Assembly: GCF_000717025.1 (NCBI RefSeq)
Contig: NZ_JNXG01000007.1
Span: forward strand, 124,001 to 188,000
Origin: Streptomyces atroolivaceus
Lineage (GTDB): Bacteria; Actinomycetota; Actinomycetes; Streptomycetales; Streptomycetaceae
Direction: 5' to 3'
DNA length: 64,000 nt
Part shown: piece after piece, positions 35,777 to 44,381 of the stretch
How the letters are laid out: the number at the start of each line of letters is the position of its first letter
How positions within the stretch are numbered: the stretch's first letter is position 1
Position numbers and translations under genes: made by a program
Notes under the pieces: generated by a model
The model's database searches: none
Seen by the model: the letters and a program-made list of their open reading frames with translations, nothing else
What the model was told of the DNA's origin: nothing

Positions 35777-36427
35777 ATGGAGACCACACGAGGGGCCGAA
35801 CGGCAGCGGACAGCGGCCGAACGCCGCCGTCGGGAGCTGCTCGAAGCCGCGGACCGGGTGGTGCTCAGGGACGGCCCCCAGGCGTCGATGAACGCGATCG
35901 CCGCGGAGGCCGGGATCACCAAGCCCATCCTCTACCGGCACTTCGGCGACAAGGGCGGCCTCTACCGCGCGCTCGCCAAGCGCCACACCGACGCCCTGCT
36001 GAGCGCCCTGCGGGCGGCCCTCGACGCACCCTCCGAGAGGCGCGAGCGGGTGGAGGCGACCCTGGACACCTACCTCGCGGCGATCGAGGCACGCCCGCAG
36101 GTCTACCGCTTCCTGATGCACCCCTCCGACGACGCGGCCCCCTCACCCGAGCAGGGCTTCGACGTGGGCCGGCACTCCGCCCCGCTCCTGCGCCGCCTCG
36201 GCGAGGAGCTGGGCAAGGTGATCGCGGAGCGGGTCGATCTCGGACCGGACAGCCAGCAGATGGCCCGCATCTGGGGTCACGGAATCGTCGGGATGATGCA
36301 CGCGGCCGGGGACTGGTGGCTCGGTGACCGGCCGTGCTCGCGCGAGCAGCTGGTACGCAGTCTCGCCGACCTGCTGTGGGGCAGGCTGGCCGAGGCCGGC
36401 GACCTGCCCGGCGGCCAGGGGTTCTGA
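35777..36427 (+). CDS. TetR family regulator
   Basis: A 216-residue TetR protein. The DNA-binding domain (about 15-65) contains MNAIAAEAGITKPILYRHFG, and the rest is a helical ligand/dimerisation domain. It is divergent from the acyl-CoA dehydrogenase, so it most likely senses an acyl-CoA or fatty acid and controls that gene through the palindromes at 35633-35670. Inference rests on gene arrangement; the ligand is not visible. GGCGGGAGAGACG precedes the ATG. Confidence 0.9.
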   Translation: METTRGAERQRTAAERRRRELLEAADRVVLRDGPQASMNAIAAEAGITKPILYRHFGDKGGLYRALAKRHTDALLSALRAALDAPSERRERVEATLDTYLAAIEARPQVYRFLMHPSDDAAPSPEQGFDVGRHSAPLLRRLGEELGKVIAERVDLGPDSQQMARIWGHGIVGMMHAAGDWWLGDRPCSREQLVRSLADLLWGRLAEAGDLPGGQGF

Positions 36428-36463
36428 GCGGCCGCCCGAACCCCGTACACCGCCAGGTCCGGA

Positions 36464-37018
36464 TCAGCCCCCGGCGGCCGTACGCCCCCACGGTGCCCGC
36501 CGCGCGGCACGCAGCGCCCTGGCCCGGCGCAGACCCGTCAGACGGTCCGGATAGATCCGGCCCTCGAGATGGTCGCACTCGTGCTGCAGGCAGCGGGCGA
36601 ACCAGCCGGTGCCGGTGACCCGCACCGGCTCCCCCGCCGCGTTCCGGCCTTCCACCACCGCGTGGTCGAAACGCGGGGTGCCGGCCTCGATGCCGGGAAG
36701 TGACAGGCAGCCCTCCGGTCCGCGTACGGTGATCCCGTCCGCCTCGACGAGTACGGGATTGACGAGATGGCCCAGGTGCCGGACCTCGTCGTCATCCGGG
36801 CAGTCGTAGACGAACACCTTGAGCGGCACACCGATCTGGTTCGCGGCGAGCCCGACACCGTTCGCGGCGTACATGGTGGCGAACATGTCCTCCACGAGCC
36901 GGGCGAGCGACGGGCCGAAGTCGGTGACGTCGTCACAAGGGCTGTGCAGCACCGGGGCCCCGAACAGGCTCATGGGACGAACGCGTCCGGAACTGCCGGG
37001 GATCGGGCGGTTTCGCAT
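36464..37018 (-). CDS. def: Peptide deformylase
   Basis: A 184-residue metalloprotease with all three deformylase motifs: motif 1 GVGLAANQIG, motif 2 EGCLSLPG (Cys metal ligand) and motif 3 HECDHLEG (two His ligands and catalytic Glu). It removes the N-formyl group from nascent proteins. Motif 2 has EGCLSLPG rather than EGCLS(V/I)P, common in actinobacterial paralogues, so this may be one of several copies. Start at 37018 gives the N-terminal MRNRPIPGSSGRV region; neither it nor ATG 36973 has a clear Shine-Dalgarno. Divergent from murT. Confidence 0.92.
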   Translation of the reverse strand: MRNRPIPGSSGRVRPMSLFGAPVLHSPCDDVTDFGPSLARLVEDMFATMYAANGVGLAANQIGVPLKVFVYDCPDDDEVRHLGHLVNPVLVEADGITVRGPEGCLSLPGIEAGTPRFDHAVVEGRNAAGEPVRVTGTGWFARCLQHECDHLEGRIYPDRLTGLRRARALRAARRAPWGRTAAGG

Positions 37019-37132
37019 GGGGAGAAGCGTACGTTCCACGTGACCTCCACGTTCCCCGTGGTGCCGAGGTGCGGTCGCCGCGCCGGACATCGATAGGCTG
37101 GGCGCGGACTTACGCAAGGAGGATCTAGGACG

Positions 37133-38371
37133 ATGGCAGGCAACACGGAGCCGTTGTCGCCGCGGGCCAAGCTCGCCGTGACGGCGGGCAAGGCCGCGGC
37201 GGCGGTGTCGCGCGCTGCGGGGCGCGGCAGCGGATCGGTGATCGGCGGCCGGGTGGCGCTCAAGCTCGACCCCGACCTGCTCGGGCGGCTGGCGCAGCAC
37301 CTGGACGTGATCCTCGTGTCCGCGACGAACGGCAAGACGACCACCACCCGGCTGATCGCAGAGGCACTCCGGGCCGCCGGGCCCGTCGTGTCGAACGCCC
37401 TCGGAGCCAACATGCCGGCGGGGATCACCTCCGCGCTGGCGGGGGGCTCGGACGCGAGGTACGGCGTGATCGAGGTCGACGAGAAGTACCTCGCCGGCGT
37501 GGCACGCGACACGACGCCGAAGGTGATCGCGCTGCTCAACCTCTCCCGCGACCAGCTGGACCGCGCCGCGGAGACACGAATGATGGCGGAGCAGTGGCGC
37601 GAGGGCCTGTCGGGTTCCAAGGCCGTGATCGTGGCCAACGCCGACGACCCGCTGATCGTATGGGCCGCTTCCTCCTCCCCCAACGTGGTGTGGGTGGCAG
37701 CGGGACAGGCGTGGAAGGACGACGCCTGGTCCTGCCCGTCCTGCGGCGGTGTGATGCAGCGCCCCGGTGACGACTGGTTCTGCGGCGAGTGCGGTTTCCG
37801 CCGCCCCGCCCCCAGCTGGGCCCTGAACGGCGACTACGTCCTGGACCCGCACGGTTCCGCGTGGCCGATCCATCTCCAGCTGCCGGGCCGGGCCAACAAG
37901 GCCAACGCGACGAGCTCGGCCGCCGTGGCCGCCGTCTTCGGCGTGCCGCCGCAGGTCGCTCTGGAGCGCATGTACCAGGTGCAGGCCGTGGCGGGCCGCT
38001 ACGACGTCGTCACCTTCCTCGGCCGAGAGCTGCGGCTGCTGCTGGCGAAGAACCCGGCGGGCTGGCTCGAGACGTTCTCCCTGATCGACCCGCCGCCCAC
38101 TCCGGTGATCCTCTCGGTGAACGCGCGCGGCGCCGACGGCACGGACACCTCGTGGCTGTGGGACGTCGACTACACCCAGCTCTACGGTCACCCGATCTTC
38201 GTGCTCGGTGACCGCAAGCTGGACCTCGCGGTCCGGCTCGAGGTGGCCGGTCTCGACTTCCGTGTGTGCGAGACCCTGGACGAGGCCGTCCAGATGGCTC
38301 CGCCCGGGCGCATCGAGGTCATCGCCAACTACACCGCCTTCCAGGATCTGCGCCGTCGTGTCGGCAACTGA
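37133..38371 (+). CDS. murT: Lipid II isoglutaminyl synthase subunit MurT
   Basis: A 412-residue Mur-ligase-like protein. The P-loop ATNGKTTTTRLIAEAL (about 65-80) binds ATP, and a zinc ribbon CPSCGG...CGECGF sits at about 203-222, the hallmark insertion of MurT. It is followed by NKANATSSAAVAAVF and the DUF1727 C-terminal domain (TSWLWDVDYTQL). MurT activates the alpha-carboxyl of D-Glu in lipid II and GatD supplies ammonia, giving D-isoglutamine in peptidoglycan. AAGGAGGAT lies just upstream of the ATG. gatD follows after 34 bases. Confidence 0.95.
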   Translation: MAGNTEPLSPRAKLAVTAGKAAAAVSRAAGRGSGSVIGGRVALKLDPDLLGRLAQHLDVILVSATNGKTTTTRLIAEALRAAGPVVSNALGANMPAGITSALAGGSDARYGVIEVDEKYLAGVARDTTPKVIALLNLSRDQLDRAAETRMMAEQWREGLSGSKAVIVANADDPLIVWAASSSPNVVWVAAGQAWKDDAWSCPSCGGVMQRPGDDWFCGECGFRRPAPSWALNGDYVLDPHGSAWPIHLQLPGRANKANATSSAAVAAVFGVPPQVALERMYQVQAVAGRYDVVTFLGRELRLLLAKNPAGWLETFSLIDPPPTPVILSVNARGADGTDTSWLWDVDYTQLYGHPIFVLGDRKLDLAVRLEVAGLDFRVCETLDEAVQMAPPGRIEVIANYTAFQDLRRRVGN

Positions 38372-38405
38372 CCCCCGCGCGGGCACCCCCCGGAGAGGAC
38401 GAAGC

Positions 38406-39134
38406 ATGAGCAACAACAGCCTGCGGCTGGTGTGGGTCTACCCCGACCTCCTCAGCACCTACGGCGACCAGGGCAACGCCCTGGTGGTGGAGCGCCGGGC
38501 ACGCCAGCGCGGTCTCGACGTGTCGCGCGTGGACGTGCGCAGCGACCAGCCCATCCCGACGTCGGGCGACATCTATCTGATCGGTGGCGGTGAGGACCGG
38601 CCGCAGCGTCTGGCCGCGGAGCGGCTGCGCCGTGACGGCGGGCTGAGCCGGGCGGCTTCGAACGGCGCGATCATCTTCTCGGTCTGCGCGGGCTACCAGA
38701 TCCTCGGCCACGAGTTCATCAACGACCTCGGCGAGCGCGAGCCCGGCCTCGGGCTGCTCGACGTCGTCTCGACCCGGGGTGAGGGTGCGCGGTGCGTCGG
38801 CGACGTGCTCGGGGACATCGACCCGAACCTGGGCCTGCCGCCGCTCACCGGCTTCGAGAACCACCAGGGCGTCACCCACCTCGGCCCGGCGGCGCGCCCG
38901 TTCGCCCGGGTCCGGCTCGGCCGGGGCAACGGCACGGGTGACGGCACGGAGGGTGCGTACAACGACACCGTCTTCGGCACCTACATGCACGGGCCGGTCC
39001 TGGCGCGCAACCCGCTGATCGCGGACCTGCTGCTGAAGCTGGCCCTGGACGTGAACGCGCTGCCGCCGAGCGACGACCGGTGGTACGAGGCGCTGCGCGC
39101 CGAGCGGATCGCCGCGGCGACCCAGCCCGCCTGA
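38406..39134 (+). CDS. gatD: Lipid II isoglutaminyl synthase glutaminase subunit GatD
   Basis: A 242-residue class I glutamine amidotransferase. The nucleophile elbow FSVCAGYQILG places Cys94 exactly where pneumococcal GatD has it, and His195 in YMHGP completes the dyad; IGGGEDRPQ near residue 60 is the conserved oxyanion-side loop. It hydrolyses glutamine and channels ammonia to MurT. The pair sits in a two-gene operon with murT. GAGAGGACG precedes the ATG. Confidence 0.95.
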   Translation: MSNNSLRLVWVYPDLLSTYGDQGNALVVERRARQRGLDVSRVDVRSDQPIPTSGDIYLIGGGEDRPQRLAAERLRRDGGLSRAASNGAIIFSVCAGYQILGHEFINDLGEREPGLGLLDVVSTRGEGARCVGDVLGDIDPNLGLPPLTGFENHQGVTHLGPAARPFARVRLGRGNGTGDGTEGAYNDTVFGTYMHGPVLARNPLIADLLLKLALDVNALPPSDDRWYEALRAERIAAATQPA

Positions 39135-39319
39135 CACATCCCGTACGGACCGGTCCGCCTGTCGGGCCGGTCCGCCTGTGTGTGGCCGGTGTACATCGGG
39201 TGGACGTCCAGCAGTCGGACAGTGGGTTCGGTCCGGCCACCTCTCGCCGGTAGGGTGGCGGGGATTAAACCGGACGACGTGGTCCGGCGTCGGCCCACGT
39301 TGCAAAGGTTTCCCGGGCA

Positions 39320-40345
39320 ATGCGAATTGGTGTGCTCACCTCCGGCGGCGACTGCCCCGGCCTCAATGCCGTCATCCGTTCTGTCGTGCACCGCGCGGTG
39401 GTGGACCACGACGACGAGGTCATCGGCTTCCACGACGGCTGGAAGGGCCTCCTCGAGTGCGACTACCGCAAGCTCGACCTCGACGCGGTGGGCGGCATCC
39501 TGGCCCGTGGCGGCACGATCCTCGGCTCCTCCCGCGTGCAGCCCGCGCATCTGCGTGACGGCGTGGAGCGCGCGAAGGGCCACGTCGCCGATCTCGGCCT
39601 CGACGCGATCATCCCGATCGGCGGCGAAGGCACGCTGAAGGCCGCCAACCTGCTCTCCGAAGCGGGCCTTCCCATCGTCGGTGTGCCCAAGACCATCGAC
39701 AACGACATCGCCTCCACCGACGTGACCTTCGGTTTCGACACGGCCGTCGGGGTCGCCACCGAGGCGCTGGACCGACTGAAGACCACGGCCGAGTCGCACC
39801 AGCGGGTGCTCATCGTCGAGGTCATGGGGCGGCACACCGGCTGGATCGCGCTGCACTCGGGCATGGCGGCCGGTGCACACGCCATCGTCGTACCCGAGCG
39901 GCCGTTCGACATCGACGAGCTGACCTCGCTCGTCGGCAAGCGCTTCTCGGACGGCAAGAAGTTCGCGATCGTCGTCGTGGCGGAGGGCGCCAAGCCCCGG
40001 GAGGGCTCCATGGAGTTCAACCAGGGCAAGAAGGACATCTACGGCCACGAGCGCTTCGCCGGGGTGGCGACGCAGCTCTCCGGTGAGCTGGAGCAGCGCC
40101 TCGGCAAGGAGGCCCGCCCGGTGATTCTCGGCCATGTACAGCGCGGCGGGACGCCGACGGCGTACGACCGGGTCCTGGCCACCCGCTTCGGCTGGCACGC
40201 CGTGGAGGCCGCCCACCGCGGCGAGTTCGGCATGATGACGGCGCTGCGCGGCACGGACATCACGATGGTGCCGCTGGCTGCGGCCGTGGAGACCCTGAAG
40301 ACGGTCCCGGCGGAGCGCTACGCCGAGGCGCAGGTCGTGCTCTGA
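39320..40345 (+). CDS. pfkA: 6-phosphofructokinase
   Basis: A 341-residue PfkA. Landmarks are LTSGGDCPGLNAVIR (ATP loop), IPIGGEGTLKAA, PKTIDNDIASTDVTFGFDTA (catalytic Asp in TIDND), EVMGRHTGWIALH and LGHVQRGGTPTAYDR. The pair Gly in GGEGT and Lys in PKTIDND is the combination found in ATP-dependent actinobacterial enzymes; pyrophosphate enzymes carry Asp at the first position. It phosphorylates fructose 6-phosphate in glycolysis. No strong Shine-Dalgarno precedes the ATG at 39320. A terminator hairpin follows 18 bases after the stop. Confidence 0.95.
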   Translation: MRIGVLTSGGDCPGLNAVIRSVVHRAVVDHDDEVIGFHDGWKGLLECDYRKLDLDAVGGILARGGTILGSSRVQPAHLRDGVERAKGHVADLGLDAIIPIGGEGTLKAANLLSEAGLPIVGVPKTIDNDIASTDVTFGFDTAVGVATEALDRLKTTAESHQRVLIVEVMGRHTGWIALHSGMAAGAHAIVVPERPFDIDELTSLVGKRFSDGKKFAIVVVAEGAKPREGSMEFNQGKKDIYGHERFAGVATQLSGELEQRLGKEARPVILGHVQRGGTPTAYDRVLATRFGWHAVEAAHRGEFGMMTALRGTDITMVPLAAAVETLKTVPAERYAEAQVVL

Positions 40346-40362
40346 CCGTCACGACGCTCCCT

Positions 40363-40400
40363 GAACCGCCCCCGGCCGCACCCGCGGCCGGGGGCGGTTC
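40363..40400 (+). terminator. Terminator after pfkA
   Basis: A perfect 17-bp stem (GAACCGCCCCCGGCCGC with its complement) and loop ACCC, 18 bases past the pfkA stop and followed by TAGTCT. Confidence 0.88.
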
Positions 40401-40456
40401 TAGTCTGGACCGGACAACCGGCACGAAACGGGGACGTCCCCAGCGGGAGTGAACAG

Positions 40457-41407
40457 ATGGATCACAGCGGGCACGGCATGAACATGGATCTGCCGCCGTT
40501 CACGCTGGGACGTGGGCTCGAGTTCTCCGCGGACCCGTTCTTCCTGATCGGCTGCGTCGCGGCACTCGCCCTGTACGGCTACGGCGTCACGCGGCTGCGC
40601 GGCCGGGGCGACGGCTGGCCCGTGAATCGGATCGTGTTCTTCGTCCTCGGCGTGCTCTCCATCGCCCTGGTGATGTGCACGGGACTCAACGACTACGGCA
40701 TGGTCATGTTCAGCGTGCACATGGTGCAGCACATGGTCATCAGCATGGTGTCGCCGATCCTGTTGCTGCTGGGCGCGCCGGTGACACTGGCGCTCCGCGC
40801 CCTGCCGGTGGCGGGCCGGGACCGCACAGGTCCGCGCGAGCTGTTGCTCAAGCTCCTCCACAGTCGTTACATGAAGATCATCACGCATCCGGTCTTCACG
40901 ATCCCGCTCTTCATCGCGAGCCTGTACGGGCTCTACTTCACCCCCCTGTTCGACTTCCTGATGGGGTCGAAGACGGGACACATCGCGATGATGCTGCACT
41001 TCCTGGCGGTCGGCCTGGTCTTCTTCTGGCCGATCATGGGAGTCGACCCCGGCCCGCACAGGCCCGGTTACGTGATGCGGATGCTGGAGCTCTTCGCCGG
41101 CATGCCGTTCCACGCGTTCTTCGGGATCGCGCTGATGATGGCGAGCCAGCCGATGGTGAAGGCGTACGAGAATCCCCCGGCCTCACTCGGTATCGACGCC
41201 CTGAGCGACCAGTCCGCGGCCGGCGGTATCGCCTGGGCGTTCAGCGAGATCCCGTCCGTGCTGGTGCTGATCGCGCTGGTCTTCCAGTGGTACCGCTCCG
41301 AGCAGCGGACGGCCAAGCGCTCCGACCGCGCCGCCGACCGGGACGGCGACCAGGAGCTGAAGGCGTACAACGCCTATCTCGCGTCATTGCAGGCACGCGG
41401 ACAGTAG
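40457..41407 (+). CDS. ctaG: Cytochrome c oxidase assembly protein, CtaG (caa3-type) family
   Basis: A 316-residue membrane protein with about seven hydrophobic helices. Conserved His/Met positions lie in HMVQHMVISMVSPILLLLG and MMLHFLAVGLVFFWPIMGVDP, as in the caa3_CtaG family linked to copper insertion into cytochrome oxidase. The N-terminus MDHSGHGMNMD is His/Met-rich and could bind copper outside the membrane. A charged C-terminal tail (about 285-316) is cytoplasmic. The symbol denotes the Bacillus-type caa3_CtaG, not the Cox11 protein. GGGAGTGA precedes the ATG. Oxidase genes are not adjacent here. Confidence 0.87.
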   Translation: MDHSGHGMNMDLPPFTLGRGLEFSADPFFLIGCVAALALYGYGVTRLRGRGDGWPVNRIVFFVLGVLSIALVMCTGLNDYGMVMFSVHMVQHMVISMVSPILLLLGAPVTLALRALPVAGRDRTGPRELLLKLLHSRYMKIITHPVFTIPLFIASLYGLYFTPLFDFLMGSKTGHIAMMLHFLAVGLVFFWPIMGVDPGPHRPGYVMRMLELFAGMPFHAFFGIALMMASQPMVKAYENPPASLGIDALSDQSAAGGIAWAFSEIPSVLVLIALVFQWYRSEQRTAKRSDRAADRDGDQELKAYNAYLASLQARGQ

Positions 41408-41474
41408 CGCAGGGCCCGCCCTAGGGGCGACCATGGCTGCAACGGCCGTGCGGCCGTGTGAGGAGCGTGCGCTC

Positions 41475-41633
41475 ATGCCTGGTTCCACGAAGACCATGGG
41501 AGTGCTCACCGTCGGCACGCTGGTCGCGGTGACGGCGTACACGGTGGCGCTGGGGAGCAACGGCTGGCTCTGGTTCGGCTGGGTGGTCCTCGGACTCGCC
41601 ACTCTGGGAATGGTCGCCACCCGCGACACCTGA
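41475..41633 (+). CDS. Small two-helix membrane protein
   Basis: A 52-residue protein with two hydrophobic segments, GVLTVGTLVAVTAYTVAL and WLWFGWVVLGLATLGMV, and no recognisable domain. The ATG at 41475 has AGGAG nine bases upstream; an earlier in-frame ATG at 41433 lacks one. It follows ctaG by 67 bases and may be cotranscribed. Confidence 0.65.
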   Translation: MPGSTKTMGVLTVGTLVAVTAYTVALGSNGWLWFGWVVLGLATLGMVATRDT

Positions 41634-41821
41634 GGCCCGGGAGGCCGGTCTCACCCGCGGCCGCCTCCGCCGCCGGCCACGCGGCAGCCCGCCTCCGCGC
41701 ACGGCCGGCGTGCGAGGGTCCTCCGACAGTGCCACCCTGATGACACTGCGTGGCGGGCGGCCGGCCGGTTCGGTGGGCGGGCCCTGTCCGCCGCGCGTCC
41801 TCATGGAAAAGGGTGCTTCGC

Positions 41822-42076
41822 ATGGACAGGTCCGGGTTGATCGAGGCGATCGGACGTAAGACGGCGGGCGGCGGCGAGCTGCCTGCGGATCAGATCGGCC
41901 GGGTCGTCGACGCCGTGTTCGGCACGGTCGGGGAGGCCGGTGCGATCGCCGAGGCGCTCCGAGCGGGCAGGACCGTCACGCTGGTGGGCTTCGGCAGTTT
42001 CCACCAGGTGGGCGGCGACGCCGCCCTGCGGCCGGGCAAGGCCCTCAACGAGTTCATCCACGACCAGGCCGGATGA
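41822..42076 (+). CDS. HU-like protein lacking the DNA-binding arm
   Basis: An 84-residue protein. Residues about 1-60 match the HU body: the helical N-terminus MDRSGLIEAIGRKTAGG and the VTLVGFGSF strand. Normal HU then has ~28 residues forming the beta arm with the RNPxTG tip; here only HQVGGDAA (eight residues) separates GFGSF from the closing LRPGKALNEFI helix. The arm that intercalates into DNA is absent. It may dimerise without wrapping DNA, or bind other HU chains. GAAAAGGG lies upstream of the ATG. The next gene starts 17 bases later. Confidence 0.75.
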   Translation: MDRSGLIEAIGRKTAGGGELPADQIGRVVDAVFGTVGEAGAIAEALRAGRTVTLVGFGSFHQVGGDAALRPGKALNEFIHDQAG

Positions 42077-42092
42077 CCCGGGCAGCGGACCG

Positions 42093-42479
42093 ATGGCCGT
42101 CATGACGCTGCGGGCCGAAGGTCCCGCGTCGGCGGAGGACGTCTGGCTGCGCTACGTCACGCCTGCCTGCTGGCCGTCCTGGTCGCCGCAGATCAGAGCT
42201 GTGCGTGTGGACAGGGACCGGCTCACGCCGGGGACACGGGGTGAGATCGTCTCGCTGTTCGGAGTCACGGCCGCCTTCGCCGTCGAGTCGGTGGACGACG
42301 AACGCCGGCAGTGGGCGTGGAGAGTCCGGCTCGGTCCGGTACGCCTGCGGCTGCGTCACGAGGTGCTGCGCCGGCCGGACGGATCGGAGACCACCCTCCG
42401 GATCGAGGGCTCCCCCCTCGTTGTCGCCGCCTATGCCGGTCCTGCGCGATGGGCGCTCGCGCGCCTGGTGCGGGAGTGA
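42093..42479 (+). CDS. SRPBCC / polyketide cyclase-like protein
   Basis: A 128-residue protein that fits the START/SRPBCC fold: PASAEDVWLRYVTPACWPSW (helix and W-P-x-W-s-P turn), strand-rich AVESVDDERRQWAWRVRLG, and a final helix AAYAGPARWALARLVRE. Such proteins bind hydrophobic ligands; the ligand is unknown. Tandem with the HU-like gene (17-base gap), suggesting one transcript. Confidence 0.75.
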   Translation: MAVMTLRAEGPASAEDVWLRYVTPACWPSWSPQIRAVRVDRDRLTPGTRGEIVSLFGVTAAFAVESVDDERRQWAWRVRLGPVRLRLRHEVLRRPDGSETTLRIEGSPLVVAAYAGPARWALARLVRE

Positions 42480-42660
42480 CGGGGGTGGACAGCTTCCCGC
42501 CGCTGCCGGCCGGGCGTTTCGCCGCCGGGCGCTCGCGCGCCCGGCGGTCTGTGCCGGTGCTCCAACGCGGGTGCATGGCGGCGAAGGGCCGGGGTAGACG
42601 GGTGAGCGAATGACGGGCGAGCGGCGAACTGCTCGCGACCGAGGCGTGAAGGAGACTCCG

Positions 42661-42888
42661 GTGCTGATGGCCCACCCCGCGGTGCTGCGCAACCTTGTCG
42701 AGCAGTACGACACCCTGCGCATCCTGCAGGCGGAGAACGGCGACGCAGAGGTGCAGCAGAGGATGGACGACATCGCCTACACCCTCTGCATATCGACCGG
42801 CACCCGGGACGTCGACGCCGCCCTGATCGCCGCACGCCACCGGCTGCCCGGCGCACGCACCCAGGACGACTCCCTCCTCACCACCTGA
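42661..42888 (+). CDS. DUF5133 family protein
   Basis: A 75-residue protein with the block AHPAVLRNLVEQYDTLRILQ, then MDDIAYTLCISTGTRDVD and AALIAARHRLPG, matching DUF5133, a family found mainly in Streptomyces whose function is unknown. The GTG at 42661 is chosen because GAAGGAG lies at about 42648-42654; the upstream in-frame ATG at 42610 has no site. Confidence 0.8.
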   Translation: MLMAHPAVLRNLVEQYDTLRILQAENGDAEVQQRMDDIAYTLCISTGTRDVDAALIAARHRLPGARTQDDSLLTT

Positions 42889-43122
42889 GGAGGCGGGCAC
42901 CGCCACCGGTCGCCCCCTTCCACCGGTCGCCCCCTTCCACCGCACCTCTTCATCCGTTCGGTGGCTGTCCGGTCGCACACCCCGTCTCGCCACACATCGG
43001 ATGGGATCAACGCGACCGGGTTCCGCGTGCGGAAGGGCGGAAGGCGGGTACGCGCAGGACAATCGGAAAGCGGGTGGGGCCTGGCGCAAGGCAGGCCCCA
43101 CCGGGTCCGGAAGGAGAGCGGC

Positions 43123-43449
43123 ATGCCGCAGGGTTCCAATGCGAAGCGTGAGCGTCAGTACGAACACATCAAGGACAGTGCCGAGAAGCGCGGCACCTCC
43201 GAGGGCCGGGCGAAGGAGATCGCGGCCCGCACCGTGAACAAGGAGCGCGCCCGCGCGGGCGAGTCCAGGACCGCCAGCAAGACGTCCACCCAGGACAGGA
43301 AGTCCGCCTCGGAGCGCGGCGGCGAGCGGTCGCACAGTGGTGCTCAGGGGCCGACGAAGGACCAGCTGTACGCGGAGGCGCGTAAGCGCGGTATCGACGG
43401 CCGCTCGTCGATGAACAAGGAGGAGCTGGCCAAGGCCCTCGGCCGATGA
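43123..43449 (+). CDS. Plasmid stabilization-like protein with Rho N-terminal/SAP-like tail
   Basis: A 108-residue, highly charged protein. The N-terminal KRERQYEHIKDSAEKRGTSE and the AKEIAARTVNKERARAGESR segment are typical of a small actinobacterial family often labelled plasmid stabilization protein. The C-terminus (about 78-108, GPTKDQLYAEARKRGIDGRS plus KEELAKALGR) is a Rho-N/SAP-like three-helix motif likely to bind nucleic acid. No partner toxin is adjacent, so the plasmid-stabilization label should not be taken literally. GGAAGGAGAG precedes the ATG. Confidence 0.8.
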   Translation: MPQGSNAKRERQYEHIKDSAEKRGTSEGRAKEIAARTVNKERARAGESRTASKTSTQDRKSASERGGERSHSGAQGPTKDQLYAEARKRGIDGRSSMNKEELAKALGR

Positions 43450-44381
43450 GGCCCCCCGTTGGGCGTGGCACACCGCCGGGACCGCCGGAAGCAAGGAGCC
43501 CCGGGCGAAGCGGCGTCCTGCCCGACGGCCACAGCACCTGACGCCGGTTGCCGTCCCCGGCAACCGGCACGACAGCGGGTGTCGCCGTGATCGGGGCAGG
43601 ACGTAGGGCGCACGCCGGCAGGCCCCTTCCCGACAGGCAGCGGTCGAGCGGGTCGTATCCGTGGCCGCGGAGCCCGGCGCCGGGCGCGAGCGGTCGTCGA
43701 CCCCGCTGCGCCACCGGTCGTCGGGGTGGGTCGGGCCGCGTTCGAAGCCGAGACCGAGGCCGCCACGGAAGCGGGCCTCGACGCCGGGCTCGCGACGAGG
43801 AGACGGATTGCCGTTCCCCGTCCTCGCGTCTGTGCGCGTGGCGCGCCAGGCGCGGTTCCGGCCGCGCGGTCGCCTTCCGGCTCTCGCGGACGGCTCTCGC
43901 GGACGGCATCACCGCCTCAGGCGGTGCAGCCCATGACCCGGACCCGGGTGCCCCGGCTCGTGGTTGGGTGTCGACGAAGTACTTCACGGTCCTCCGTACG
44001 CCCGCCGGCGCCCCGAACCGTTCGGATGCCGTCACCGTCCCCGGGTCGTCGCCGGGCCGGGGCCGCACCCCGGCCTCACCGCGAGCGGACCACCTCGGGG
44101 CACCGATCCGGAGGCGGTGGCCGCGGACCCTGATCATGCGCCTTCCGCCCTCCTCCCGGATGCGCCCGGAACAGGGCTACGATCGATCGCCGGGAGAAGC
44201 AACGCGTTCGTACGGACCATCGACTGATGTCATGTCAGGTGAGGTGACGAGGAGTGGGTACCAGTCCGAACAGGCCGGGCTGCGGTCGATCGTGCCGTCG
44301 AGTCGGCCTGAGGCGACAACACTGTGTGTGACCTGCCAGAACGCGGCAACCAGCCCGGTCCGGAAGGCTAGGAGAGAAGCT
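43450..44381. other. Long intergenic region before plsC, no gene seen
   Basis: About 930 bases with open frames on both strands that show only arginine/proline-rich, unrelated sequence, typical of non-coding high-GC DNA. I see a 13-base tandem duplication (GGCTCTCGCGGAC twice, around 43879-43905) and a perfect 7-bp hairpin CACCGCC-TCA-GGCGGTG (43910-43926). The last ~170 bases are probably the plsC leader. It may be a decayed gene region. Confidence 0.5.

Noticed and set aside
39320..40345. Pyrophosphate-dependent phosphofructokinase because of PKTIDND
   Set aside because: The preceding GGEGT keeps Gly where pyrophosphate enzymes have Asp; this pair occurs in ATP-dependent actinobacterial PfkA.
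43123..43449. Part of a plasmid-derived stability system
   Set aside because: The family name suggests it, but no toxin, replication or transfer gene is nearby and the surroundings are chromosomal.
43169..44137. Minus-strand frame across the gene-poor region
   Set aside because: Arg/Pro-rich throughout, overlaps the real small gene at 43123-43449, and lacks a start site.
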